From positions 1 to 64,000 of the forward strand of contig CAZEPW010000011.1 in NCBI GenBank assembly GCA_964514215.1: a stretch of 64,000 bases of DNA. Reading direction: 5' to 3'. Below are positions 8,823-17,169 of this stretch, in pieces; position 1 is the stretch's first letter; the number at the start of each line of letters is the position of its first letter. Position numbers and translations under genes: made by a program. A model generated the notes under the pieces. That model ran no database searches and was not told the DNA's origin. It saw only the letters and a program-made list of their open reading frames with translations. Source of the DNA: CAYQUC01 sp964514215. GTDB lineage: Bacteria; Pseudomonadota; Gammaproteobacteria; UBA6429; Thiohalophilaceae.

Positions 8823-9206
8823 TTAATCCGATATGTATGAACAATCAAGGTGTTTGTGCACGGTTATCAGGCCATCCAATCCTTTTCCGGTTATAAAAGA
8901 TATTGGTGACTGATTTTTAAAGCGTTTGTTGGTTTTTTTCATCCAAAACGACCCCATATTTTTATTATGGGGAAAACTGGTACGAAGTGCATTAATTATT
9001 CCGATTAAATGTTCTAAACGTAAATCAACTTGCTCATCCACAGGAAAAGAACTATTTTCACGATATTTGCGCAATGCTCGTTTAGGTGTTCCAGTTGGTA
9101 ATTGAAGAAGCTGAATCAATTCATCAGCAGACAACCCCCAAGAATCAAGTTCAACCATAATATTAGCGGTTAAGTTCACTCTTTCATCACGTTCAATATT
9201 CAACAT
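8823..9206 (-). CDS. orphan Xre/MbcA/ParS-like antitoxin homologue
   Basis: A 127-residue protein resembling antitoxins of RES-Xre type systems. The N-terminal part (about 10-50) is a short helix-turn-helix-like region (LSADELIQLLQLPTGTPKRALRKY). The C-terminal part matches the DUF2384 toxin-binding domain (LRLEHLIGIINALRTSF, then WMKKTNKRFKNQSPISFITGKGLDGLITVHKHLD). The usual downstream RES-domain NAD+-degrading toxin is absent: neighbours are the 98-residue protein and YdcH. It may therefore act as a solo regulator. An in-frame GTG lies at 9209; the ATG at 9206 is preferred. Confidence 0.72.
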   Translation of the reverse strand: MLNIERDERVNLTANIMVELDSWGLSADELIQLLQLPTGTPKRALRKYRENSSFPVDEQVDLRLEHLIGIINALRTSFPHNKNMGSFWMKKTNKRFKNQSPISFITGKGLDGLITVHKHLDCSYISD

Positions 9207-9494
9207 CACTATTTACACCAACATATCGTTATTAAGGCCTATCCGTATTAGAATTTCACTTTCACGGATATTATTTATAAATTAAATCCATCTTATCATA
9301 TCTTACGATAGTAGTTTGTACAGCTAACTGATAATCTACATTAAATTAGCTATTCTGGATTTATGGGAATTCAACGCAATAGTAATGTATACTTATAAAA
9401 TGTAGTGGTATATAACGAATTGGCAATTTAAAATAGAGCATAATTCTAACGCTGCACTACTTTTATTTTTTTAACTAACAGCTAATATCTAATC

Positions 9495-9704
9495 ATGCTT
9501 AATAACGATGAAACTGCGTTTTTAAAGGAACGTTTACATAATTTAATTCTAGAACATCGGGATTTAGATAATGTTATTACTAATTTATCCCAAGCAAACA
9601 GCATTGATCAAATTCTGTTAAAACGACTTAAAAAACGTAAATTACAATTAAAAGATAATATCGTTATTATCGAAAGCAAGTTAATCCCAGATATCGATGC
9701 CTAA
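9495..9704 (+). CDS. YdcH family protein (DUF465)
   Basis: A 69-residue protein matching the small YdcH/DUF465 family. It shows RLHNLILEHRDLDNVITNL and then LLKRLKKRKLQLKDNIVIIESKL, the typical EHRxLD and LKKxKLxLKD signatures. It should form a helical hairpin. The family is widespread in proteobacteria without a firmly known role. It converges on the degenerate receiver gene with only 2 bp between them. Confidence 0.85.
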   Translation: MLNNDETAFLKERLHNLILEHRDLDNVITNLSQANSIDQILLKRLKKRKLQLKDNIVIIESKLIPDIDA

Positions 9705-9706
9705 CA

Positions 9707-10090
9707 TTAATCATTAAATTTGGTGATACACGCGGCTAACTTTGACTCCGATATCGGAAAATCTAAAGCACAATTAAAGTTATACAACTCCCGTAAACGA
9801 TTAAAGTGTGACAAATGTTCCTTTTCATAAAAGACAATAACCTTAACTGTAGGATAGCGTTGCAACGTTGCCATCAATGACTCAAGATTACTACTTCGAT
9901 CACGAAAATCCGTTTGAAAGTTAAATTCTGCAATAACAACATCTGGCGTATTTTTTTTTAGCAAACTCATGGCCTTACGCATAGCACTGGCAATTGTTAC
10001 CTGATAGCCAGCCTGATTAAAAATGGATGAAAAATCGGGATACCCGCCTCGTTCCATAATAATTAGAATCGATTTAGTCAAACTAGCCAT
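9707..10090 (-). CDS. degenerate (pseudo-) receiver-domain protein
   Basis: A stand-alone receiver fold of 127 residues without an output domain. The beta1 strand is ILIIME, but the acidic pair that binds Mg2+ is missing. The phosphoacceptor position is Glu55 (PDVVIAEFNF) instead of Asp. The late strand with the usual Lys-Pro reads CALDFPISESK. It therefore probably cannot be phosphorylated by the normal chemistry, and Glu55 may mimic a permanently active state (inference). A weak GAGAG site precedes ATG 10090. It may act with the response regulator-ATPase at 5380, but no direct evidence links them. Confidence 0.68.
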   Translation of the reverse strand: MASLTKSILIIMERGGYPDFSSIFNQAGYQVTIASAMRKAMSLLKKNTPDVVIAEFNFQTDFRDRSSNLESLMATLQRYPTVKVIVFYEKEHLSHFNRLRELYNFNCALDFPISESKLAACITKFND

Positions 10091-10203
10091 TCAGCACTCT
10101 CACTTCAATTACAAAATATCCATTTTACCACTATATTCAACTTGAATATCATTAGCGAGAATAATAAAATAGCGGTTCAATTAATAATAGACTTGCTCAA
10201 ATT

Positions 10204-10443
10204 ATGCCTTATTACATCTATAAAGTTTCACCCGGCCCTACTGACATTATTAAAAACCTCGAATTACTAACTCAATTTGAAGTATTTAAAGAAGCTAAAA
10301 ACGCCGCTAAAGCTACTCGAAGTGAATTACCCACAGATACAAACATTATTATAAAAGTAATATTTGCTGATAATGAGCTCGAAGCCGAAGAGAAGTTATC
10401 AGAAAAAAGAGAAGCTTCAATCGTAAAAGAGTGGGAAAAATAA
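10204..10443 (+). CDS. small conserved protein, possible helical/ferredoxin-like fold
   Basis: A 79-residue cytoplasmic protein that I do not recognise. It starts MPYYIYKVSPGP, followed by a helix-rich middle (LLTQFEVFKEAKNAAKATR), a short strand NIIIKVIFA, and a charged helical end (ADNELEAEEKLSEKREASIVKEWEK). It is the first gene of a run with 10470 and 10919 (26 bp and a stop/start overlap), so the three are probably cotranscribed. This links it to the Cys-rich paralogue. Confidence 0.65.
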   Translation: MPYYIYKVSPGPTDIIKNLELLTQFEVFKEAKNAAKATRSELPTDTNIIIKVIFADNELEAEEKLSEKREASIVKEWEK

Positions 10444-10469
10444 CTCGTCTATACCATTGAGTTTCTATT

Positions 10470-10919
10470 ATGGATGAAGACAATTTTCGCTCAACGTACA
10501 AACAGCTCAATCCAGATCGATGCTGTTTTGAAAAATCAATTACCGCAAAAAGATGTGCCTGCCAGTATGCAATAAAGTTTTTACTTGCCAGCCGTGAAGG
10601 TGTTAAATGCAGTAATCAAGAATCAAAAGAAAAGTGCACGACATTTTTAAGTTTACTACGTGAGCATGCGCGATTTGCGCTGAAACAAACCCAAATTGAT
10701 GGTCCACTACCACATAAAAAAGAAATAAAAATTCAAGTTGGTGGTTTATTGGGGCTACAAAAAGCGACTTATAATACCGATGAAAAAAATGTTTCAAATA
10801 TCATATTACTATTAAAAGAAGCTATCGCAAACTATCAATCTATAGAACAATATCCTTATGATGATATCATTCAATCAGTCGTCACTTTTGAAATACGCCG
10901 TAAACACAAATCAAAATAA
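10470..10919 (+). CDS. Cys-rich conserved protein, paralogue 2
   Basis: A 149-residue relative of the protein at 7367-7798. The N-terminal half contains RCCFEKSITAKRCACQYA and GVKCSNQESKEKCTTFLSLL, giving about six cysteines. The C-terminal half contains EIKIQVGGLLGLQKA and YPYDDIIQSVVTFEIRRKHK, which align well with the paralogue. The cysteine pattern suggests a bound metal or an Fe-S cluster, but no named motif fits. The stop overlaps the start of the next gene (TAATG), so translation is probably coupled. Confidence 0.72.
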   Translation: MDEDNFRSTYKQLNPDRCCFEKSITAKRCACQYAIKFLLASREGVKCSNQESKEKCTTFLSLLREHARFALKQTQIDGPLPHKKEIKIQVGGLLGLQKATYNTDEKNVSNIILLLKEAIANYQSIEQYPYDDIIQSVVTFEIRRKHKSK

Positions 10920-11233
10920 TGGATTATAGCTTAATAAGCACAACACCTTTTTTTGCCCATATTCAATTTTCAGGTAGATTCAACAATAGTGAAGTCACTT
11001 GGAATGCAAAGATTCAAACATTAAAATCCATAACCCCAAAAAAATCAAATATCGGACTTCGTCAATTTATCAATATAAGTACCAATAACAGTAATCTAAT
11101 GGATATTTCAATTGGTCTAAATGTGAAATTTATATCAAAACCTGAAATCTTAAAAACAATAATAATGATTACAAATTATAAAAATCTCAAAATGGGTTTA
11201 CACGAATACGGTGAATTATATTTTTTCACCTAA
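10919..11233 (+). CDS. hypothetical protein coupled to the Cys-rich paralogue
   Basis: A 104-residue protein, predicted cytoplasmic and beta-rich (FFAHIQFSGRFNNSEVTWNAKIQTL, LMDISIGLNVKFISK). No family is recognised. Its ATG overlaps the TAA of the preceding gene, so it is made with paralogue 2. It converges on the M99 peptidase gene at a distance of 15 bp, with no obvious terminator hairpin between them. Confidence 0.6.
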   Translation: MDYSLISTTPFFAHIQFSGRFNNSEVTWNAKIQTLKSITPKKSNIGLRQFINISTNNSNLMDISIGLNVKFISKPEILKTIIMITNYKNLKMGLHEYGELYFFT

Positions 11234-11248
11234 GGCTAACCAGTTCAG

Positions 11249-12613
11249 CTACAGATGATCAAATAAAGTAAACTTTTCATTAGAGGTATATTTTCGACTA
11301 TCAAACTCAACTAAAACCATGCCGCTAAATTTTTTGCCTTCATAAAACTCAACACGATAAACATTTGCAGTTTTATCAATAGAGAATCGTTTGTTAATAT
11401 TTGATTTTTTAATTTTAAAACCACTTTCATTCCTAGAAAATTTATTTTTATAACCAATAACATTAACTCGATAACCACTAATATGATTAACAATAAAATT
11501 ATTTTTCACTAAAATTCTGGTTCCAATTTGAATATTCTTTAACGCACCATCAACGACAAAATCTACAGTTGATAATTTATAATCAAAATCAAGATACTCT
11601 GGTTCTAAATACGTTAGTCGTCGATTTCCAAAATTGACTTTATATTTTTTAGATTTAGATGCAGTAATTGCAACTAAAGGATTATTGGATTTAAAATTAA
11701 GCGGTTCATTTTTATTCATAGGCACATAACCAATTCTATTGCGCGCTTTAGCAACATCAAACTGAACATGGTTATCATACAAGCTTAATTTAATATTATT
11801 ATTTAATAAATTGTAGATATTATTTTCTGTTAGTTTAAAATCTTTTTTGAATTCCACTCCAATTTCATCCATAAAACTTTCAACAACTAAAAGATGAAAC
11901 AGAACACGTTGATGTGTTAAAAAACTTTTACTCGCCTCAATTCCGAAAGCCGGTTTTTCATTTTTAATTGCAAAATAGGTCAAGGTTTTTTCCATTTCAA
12001 CATCACCATTTTTAGTCCAGGTATTTTTTACCGCATAATGGTGCTTTGATTTTGATATTCGTTTATTAACTTTTTTTATAACATTACTAGCAATATTTTG
12101 TAACTCACCAAAACTGGTGGAAATTATCTCATCTTGATCGATAATAATGCTTTGTCCCCAGCGATTAGGGTTATGTTGCTTATCGATATATTTTGAGCGA
12201 TAAAAACCACTGCCATCATGAAGGTTTAAAATAACATCAATGCTGTTATCTATGATTAAAGACTTAATTTTTTGTATCGCATGAAACTCCGGATCGGATC
12301 GTTTGATGTGTGAAAACTTACGATTCATATCACCATGAATTCCTCGTGAACGTTTGATAATACTCTCAAAATTTAAATTTGGTACAACCCAAACAGCCCC
12401 CTTAGTAATTTTATAATCAGTAACCAACATAGATGCCGCATTAAATCCACCGGGCTCATCGCCCTGAATGCCACCTAATACTAAAATTTTAGGCCCAGCT
12501 ATTTTTGAATCTAATTTATGTAATGTAAACTGTAATTTTTGTGCAAAAACAGTATTTGGTAAAACAGAAAAGACCAAAACTATCATTGCAACAGTTTTTA
12601 TCATTTTAAACAT
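11249..12613 (-). CDS. M99-family zinc carboxypeptidase, Csd4-like
   Basis: Secreted peptidase of 454 residues with a signal peptide (residues 1-24, cleavage after VFA). The motif GGIQGDEPGGF gives Gln50 and Glu53, and NLHDG gives His132. These match, with identical spacing, the unusual Gln-Glu-His zinc set of Helicobacter Csd4, as I recall it. Glu226 in GIEASKS matches the catalytic base. Csd4 trims muramyl tripeptides to dipeptides and sets cell shape. The rest (about 270-454) is beta-rich, like the accessory domains of Csd4. It starts 4 bp after the M15 peptidase gene, so the two form an operon for peptide trimming in the periplasm. Confidence 0.87.
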   Translation of the reverse strand: MFKMIKTVAMIVLVFSVLPNTVFAQKLQFTLHKLDSKIAGPKILVLGGIQGDEPGGFNAASMLVTDYKITKGAVWVVPNLNFESIIKRSRGIHGDMNRKFSHIKRSDPEFHAIQKIKSLIIDNSIDVILNLHDGSGFYRSKYIDKQHNPNRWGQSIIIDQDEIISTSFGELQNIASNVIKKVNKRISKSKHHYAVKNTWTKNGDVEMEKTLTYFAIKNEKPAFGIEASKSFLTHQRVLFHLLVVESFMDEIGVEFKKDFKLTENNIYNLLNNNIKLSLYDNHVQFDVAKARNRIGYVPMNKNEPLNFKSNNPLVAITASKSKKYKVNFGNRRLTYLEPEYLDFDYKLSTVDFVVDGALKNIQIGTRILVKNNFIVNHISGYRVNVIGYKNKFSRNESGFKIKKSNINKRFSIDKTANVYRVEFYEGKKFSGMVLVEFDSRKYTSNEKFTLFDHL

Positions 12614-12617
12614 TGTA

Positions 12618-13574
12618 TTAACTCACCTTAATATGCCAGGGTTCATAACGAACACCAAACGTGTTATTGGATCGGTATCGGATTTTAATATAGCCTAAAT
12701 CAACTAACTTTTTATAGATATCCGTATCTGAAAATTTTTCAGTAAAATTCATTTTACCTAATTTTATATCACCAATATCAAAATCACCGATACCATGATA
12801 TGAATGCCCGGGAGGCGCGAGTGAACGAGAAGCCCTTGATAAATTACCTTCGGTTCTAACAGCCTTAGCACTAAACAATTGCAATTGCTTCATTAAACCA
12901 CGAACCCCGGAGGTTAATACAACTCGCTCCCCAACATCATCTTGAATACGTTTATATAAATTATAGGCCGCATCTTTATACAAATATTGTCCGGAGCTGG
13001 AAATTTTACTTAAATGCCGAGGTAAAATTTTATCATTAATATTCGCTATTAATTTATCACCAAAAAATCCATAATCCCGTGCTGAACGTGTAATTAATTC
13101 ATCGATTAATTCCAATTCAGAGGCTGTAAATTTACCAATGGCAGGATAATTTCTAGAATATTTAACTAATAAAGGGAAATCTAAGATACTGAAGTTTAAA
13201 TAACCAATGATCGTTTGTGCCCGATTTAAACGACGTGATAAACGTTTTAAATCTAAGAATTTTTTAGGCCCAAGAAACACATCGGATTTAAAGTTATTAT
13301 TAAAATGTTGAATTTTATATAAATAATCAACAACCGCGGTATCCGACGTTTCAATAGCAACATTAGTGGGTATTTTCTCAATGATAACAGGCTTAATCGG
13401 TTCAGGATTTGAAATTACTACGTCATTGCTACTAATGTTAGTAGTTGTAGTCTCAGCTCCACTATCAGAATTAGAGGTATTATTATCAGGTGTTTCTACG
13501 GTTAATATGCGACTGCCATAAATTCCAACAACACCAATTGCTGATAAATAACCAAGTACTTTTCGTCTATCCAT
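12618..13574 (-). CDS. M15-family D,D-/L,D-carboxypeptidase, VanY-like
   Basis: A 318-residue peptidase anchored or exported by an N-terminal segment (RRKVLGYLSAIGVVGIYG), which has an RR pair and may be Tat-type. Residues 33-75 are a low-complexity Asn/Thr/Ser-rich linker. The catalytic domain is C-terminal: SYHGIGDFDIG (His260, Asp266) and YEPWHIK (His314). The His-Asp spacing is one residue shorter than in classical VanY (SxHxxGxAxD), as I believe is typical for this subfamily. It is first in the operon with the Csd4-like gene, suggesting sequential trimming of peptidoglycan stem peptides. Confidence 0.82.
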   Translation of the reverse strand: MDRRKVLGYLSAIGVVGIYGSRILTVETPDNNTSNSDSGAETTTTNISSNDVVISNPEPIKPVIIEKIPTNVAIETSDTAVVDYLYKIQHFNNNFKSDVFLGPKKFLDLKRLSRRLNRAQTIIGYLNFSILDFPLLVKYSRNYPAIGKFTASELELIDELITRSARDYGFFGDKLIANINDKILPRHLSKISSSGQYLYKDAAYNLYKRIQDDVGERVVLTSGVRGLMKQLQLFSAKAVRTEGNLSRASRSLAPPGHSYHGIGDFDIGDIKLGKMNFTEKFSDTDIYKKLVDLGYIKIRYRSNNTFGVRYEPWHIKVS

Positions 13575-13768
13575 ACAAATATTAATTTATTAGTTAACCT
13601 GAATGGCTTATATCCATATCTAAAACGCTATCGGCCAATAAAGAATGGCTAACGGCATTAGAATTTTGTGAACAGCTCAGGCTATTTTAAATATTTTCGA
13701 TTAAATTATCTTGTAATAGTACCTGTTATTCATCAAAACCGCACTTAAAGCATCACAAAAATAACAAC

Positions 13769-14203
13769 TTACATCAATTTAGGAAAACTACTCGCAAATT
13801 TCGATATCCACTCGGTCGCCGCTTGTTCGCCACTCATGCAGCGCCCTTCCCGACGCATTATTTCGTTTTTATAGTGCTCAATGTGACAAATTTGTTCAAC
13901 CATTCTGGCCATATAAAGATCATCTTGTTTTAAAAACATTGCCCCAATGACATAATACTCACCCTCGAGTTGACACCAGGTCACTTGGCACTTACTGACA
14001 AATTCTGGCTGAACGAACAAAATTTTCAACTCAATCACCGAGCCAGTCTTTATTGGCTCTTGGGAATTGAATGAAACACCACCATAGCTTACATTATTCA
14101 AGTTTAAAGTCGCACTATCATCCAAAGATTCAAGCTTGTATTCAAGCGGAATATCAGAAGGATGTCGAATATAACTTCGCATTAGTTTCGGTGCCGTATT
14201 CAT
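13769..14203 (-). CDS. PilZ-domain protein (c-di-GMP receptor)
   Basis: A 144-residue cytoplasmic protein with a PilZ domain over residues about 8-110. The two c-di-GMP-binding motifs are present: RSYIRHP near the N-terminus (RxxxR) and NNVSYGGVSF (the (D/N)xSxxG box). The C-terminal tail (about 110-144) is helical and carries a few His and Cys residues. It lies alone downstream of the peptidase operon with about 195 bp between. Second-messenger control of envelope or motility is likely, but the target is unknown. Confidence 0.87.
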   Translation of the reverse strand: MNTAPKLMRSYIRHPSDIPLEYKLESLDDSATLNLNNVSYGGVSFNSQEPIKTGSVIELKILFVQPEFVSKCQVTWCQLEGEYYVIGAMFLKQDDLYMARMVEQICHIEHYKNEIMRREGRCMSGEQAATEWISKFASSFPKLM

Positions 14204-14357
14204 TGTAGTAAACTCTTATTTAACTTTAGTATAATAATGCATAATGCAGGCCAATTTGACATTATTAATCTAAAGCACAATGGATAAAGCGTATTGTTTA
14301 TTTATTATACGAAAAACATCATTTATTTTAAGTTTTATTTAATACTTAGCATTTAAT

Positions 14358-14651
14358 TTACTCAGGATTTTCATCCAACCAACGTTGTAAAATTGCAATT
14401 AACTTTTCAGCTTGCCCTCGATTGGTAATATTAAACTTGGATTTTTGACGGTATTCATCATTGCGTTTTTGATAACGGCGAATTGAATATTTATTAGGTC
14501 CATACTCTTCTTTGGTTCGATTCCATTCTTCAAATCGGTAAATAACCGTAGACCATGCACCTTTTGTTAGAACCTCTTTATCTAATTCTCTTATAATTAA
14601 TTTATCATCTTCTGTGTAATCAATTGTTAAATCATCTACAGTTGAAGCCAT
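14358..14651 (-). CDS. conserved hypothetical protein
   Basis: A 97-residue charged, soluble protein with Trp- and Tyr-rich segments (LTKGAWSTVIYRFEEWNRTKEEYGPNKYSIRRYQKRNDEY), ending in a helix (AEKLIAILQRWLDENPE). I think comparable proteins occur in other gammaproteobacteria but cannot name a function. A good AGGTAGGG ribosome-binding site precedes ATG 14651. Confidence 0.68.
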   Translation of the reverse strand: MASTVDDLTIDYTEDDKLIIRELDKEVLTKGAWSTVIYRFEEWNRTKEEYGPNKYSIRRYQKRNDEYRQKSKFNITNRGQAEKLIAILQRWLDENPE

Positions 14652-14798
14652 AACCCTACCTTATTTATTTTAAATTATAAAAATACCAAGCAAGCTAACT
14701 TGATGTATTAATTGAGTCAATAAAGCCCAGCGATATTTATCTCAATAGCCTAAGTACTATATACTAACGTGATTTAATTACGAATACAAAATCATCCA

Positions 14799-15749
14799 AT
14801 GTTGATACAAAAGCACATAAAATCAATCATATTAGTCGTCATACTAGCAGTAGCACTGTATTTATCATCCGTCATTTATATCGGCTGGGATGACAGCATA
14901 AAGCTTATTAAAAATATTTCAGCAACCGCTTGGCTAAGCCTTATCAGTTGTTCTTTCGCCAGTTATTTGCTACGTTATGCTCGTTGGAATTACTTTATTA
15001 AAAATCTTGGCTTTGATATATCGCATAAACTGCATTTTTTTTACTATTTGTCCGGTTTTGCGTTAACCATAACACCCGCTAAAGTTGGTGAAACCATTCG
15101 TTCATTATATTTATTCAATCATGGCGTTTCCTACCCAAAAAGCATCTCTGCATTTTTTGTTGAACGACTACTCGACTTAACTGTTGTAACCATGCTATCG
15201 AGTCTATTACTATTACAACACGCTGAGTATAAGGTTTTTATTTTAATCCTAACTTTTTTTATCATTGCTTTAATATTGTCATTAAAACTAGGTTACCTCC
15301 AAAAAATTTTAGACTATGGTATTTCTACAATTACATTTCGTAAAATAGTAAGCTTATTAAATAGTTTAACTGCATTATTAAATAATGCCTCAATAATGTT
15401 AAAATTACCCTCGTTATCAATCGGTCTAGTATTGGGTATTTTAGCCTGGTCAATACAGGCTGCTGCATTTTATATTTTACTCAATGAGTTAGGCTTTTCG
15501 ATTCAACTTCATATCGCTATCAGTATATATTCTATCGCTTTGTTATCTGGAGCAGTGTCCTTTATTCCGGGAGGAATTGGCAGCACCGAAATAGTAATGG
15601 GAGTATTTTTATATTATTTTGGAGCCCCAAAAGAAGTTGTTATTTTAGCACCGATCATTATTCGCATAACATCTTTGTGGTTTGCCGTTTTAATTGGACT
15701 AATGGCAACCATCAGCATAACAAACAAGATTTCTGAAACTAACCGCTAA
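14799..15749 (+). CDS. flippase-like integral membrane protein (UPF0104 / LPG synthetase TM domain)
   Basis: A 316-residue protein with seven to eight transmembrane helices spread over its length. It has the family signatures LRYARWNYFIKNLGF, LSGFALTITPAKVGETIRSLYLF, FFVERLLDLTV and SFIPGGIGSTEIVMG. These belong to the lysylphosphatidylglycerol synthase TM / AglD-like flippase-type family (UPF0104). The soluble synthase domain is absent, so it is probably a lipid-linked glycan or lipid transporter rather than an aminoacyl-PG synthase. It ends overlapping the convergent spermidine-synthase-like gene by 4 bp. Confidence 0.85.
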   Translation: MLIQKHIKSIILVVILAVALYLSSVIYIGWDDSIKLIKNISATAWLSLISCSFASYLLRYARWNYFIKNLGFDISHKLHFFYYLSGFALTITPAKVGETIRSLYLFNHGVSYPKSISAFFVERLLDLTVVTMLSSLLLLQHAEYKVFILILTFFIIALILSLKLGYLQKILDYGISTITFRKIVSLLNSLTALLNNASIMLKLPSLSIGLVLGILAWSIQAAAFYILLNELGFSIQLHIAISIYSIALLSGAVSFIPGGIGSTEIVMGVFLYYFGAPKEVVILAPIIIRITSLWFAVLIGLMATISITNKISETNR

Positions 15750-16567
15750 AACTGTAATACATTGTTAACACAAACATTAGTCGCTATTATTTCATCGAGT
15801 AAACCGTCAAACTCAACATCATAAATATTATTCAAACTTTTACAATTTTCACGTAATACACTAACATCTTTCTCTAGTTCAACTGAATCATCAAATGCCA
15901 ACACAATAATATTTTTATAATCAGGAACGGTTAAACACAAACAACGCTTATTAAATACAAATAACAAATGGTTCATTATCAATTTAAAATCTGCTTGAGT
16001 GTCAAGAATCAAATTAAAAGCAATCACTCCTGTCGCTAAAGAACGTTTACACTGCTGATAAAATTCAACATATTTAAAAAAATTTGGAATTGCCCCGTGA
16101 CTGAATAAATCAACAAAAATCAAATCAAAATGTTGCTTAGAGGATTGCGAAATAAAATTCATCGCATCAGTATTTTTAATTAACTGAGTATCTTGAGGTT
16201 CATTTAAAAAATATTTGTTGGTGACTTCAATCATTTGATGATCATTATCAATCGCAACATTAACACTATTAGGAAAATACTTATTTAAATAACGTAATAA
16301 AGCGCCACCGCCAGCACCAAGTAATAAAGTTGTTCTGAGCTCAGATATAAACAACAATACCGCCATCATGGATTGCAAATAAGGCAAAACCAGCCGTTCT
16401 GGCTGAGTTTTATCTAAAATACTATAATAAGCTGAATAATTATCTCTTATCCATCGATAACGCTCCGTTTCTTCTATCGTTAATTGACCATTTCTTGTTG
16501 AAATCAACTGTAATACTCTAGCTTGAGCTGAATCTTGTGATAAAATAGCTTCAATAGTATTATTCAT
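15746..16567 (-). CDS. spermidine synthase-like methyltransferase-fold protein
   Basis: A 273-residue protein of the spermidine synthase superfamily. It has TLLLGAGGGALLRYLNKYFP (nucleotide-binding glycine loop), NVAIDNDHQMIEVTNKYF, and DLIFVDLFSHGAIPNFF where the catalytic Asp should be. The polyamine-binding residues typical of SpeE are not obvious, so the reaction is uncertain. The frame reaches a TTG at 16579; the ATG at 16567 is the better start. The next gene (16582) begins divergently only 14 bp away, so promoters must lie inside the coding regions or one start is wrong. Confidence 0.72.
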   Translation of the reverse strand: MNNTIEAILSQDSAQARVLQLISTRNGQLTIEETERYRWIRDNYSAYYSILDKTQPERLVLPYLQSMMAVLLFISELRTTLLLGAGGGALLRYLNKYFPNSVNVAIDNDHQMIEVTNKYFLNEPQDTQLIKNTDAMNFISQSSKQHFDLIFVDLFSHGAIPNFFKYVEFYQQCKRSLATGVIAFNLILDTQADFKLIMNHLLFVFNKRCLCLTVPDYKNIIVLAFDDSVELEKDVSVLRENCKSLNNIYDVEFDGLLDEIIATNVCVNNVLQF

Positions 16568-16581
16568 AATGAGTCGCAAAA

Positions 16582-17160
16582 GTGAATTGTTTAGTTTTAA
16601 TTCCGAATAATCATCAACCGTTTTCAGAATCTCAAATCACCATAAACGAAGTTCTGTCGAAGTTAGATGTCATTAGTCATGCCATCATAAAAGGCAATAC
16701 CAAATATTTTTTTGCCGGTGATGCTTATCTGCAATTCATCAGCTTTTTGGGTTGCTCACCTTTTCTCAATTTTAATCCAACAAAAACGCTAACTTTAACT
16801 GATTTAAAACAAACTATAGCAGATTTAAATTATATTCAAATCATTTCAGACTCGGGTAAATATAATTTTCAAAGGACAGAATATGGTGTAAAAGCAATAT
16901 GCCCTGCCTGTAAAAAGAAAATTGCCGAATGGCAAAGCTTAATAACTCAATGGCAAAGTGATTTAAAACTAAACACTAGCTGCCACCAATGTCAAAAAAA
17001 CATCTCATTACTGGATATAAATTGGAAAAAAACCGCAGGTTTTTTCAAAACGGCAATTATATTTCACGGTATTCAAGCCGAACTTGCTCTACCTAGCGAT
17101 AGTTTTTTAATGCAACTCGAAGATATAACTAACGTTCAATGGCGCTATTTTTATGGTTAA
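16582..17160 (+). CDS. hypothetical protein with a zinc-ribbon-like insert
   Basis: A 192-residue soluble protein. The middle carries two Cys pairs, CPACKKK at about residue 111 and CHQCQKN at about 137, spaced like a zinc ribbon. The N-terminal part (about 1-90) shows an alpha/beta pattern without a known motif, and the C-terminal part ends NVQWRYFYG. The start is GTG 16582, without a strong ribosome-binding site. It is divergent from the spermidine-synthase-like gene and may function with it; I cannot name a family. Confidence 0.6.
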   Translation: MNCLVLIPNNHQPFSESQITINEVLSKLDVISHAIIKGNTKYFFAGDAYLQFISFLGCSPFLNFNPTKTLTLTDLKQTIADLNYIQIISDSGKYNFQRTEYGVKAICPACKKKIAEWQSLITQWQSDLKLNTSCHQCQKNISLLDINWKKTAGFFKTAIIFHGIQAELALPSDSFLMQLEDITNVQWRYFYG

Positions 17161-17169
17161 TACAAATGC

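Noticed and set aside
8823..9704. A complete toxin-antitoxin module
   Set aside because: The neighbour YdcH is not a RES toxin and no toxin-like protein overlaps the antitoxin-like gene.
15746..16567. Genuine spermidine synthase (speE)
   Set aside because: Superfamily motifs are present, but the polyamine-binding residues are not evident and no speD or speA neighbours exist, so only a superfamily call is made.
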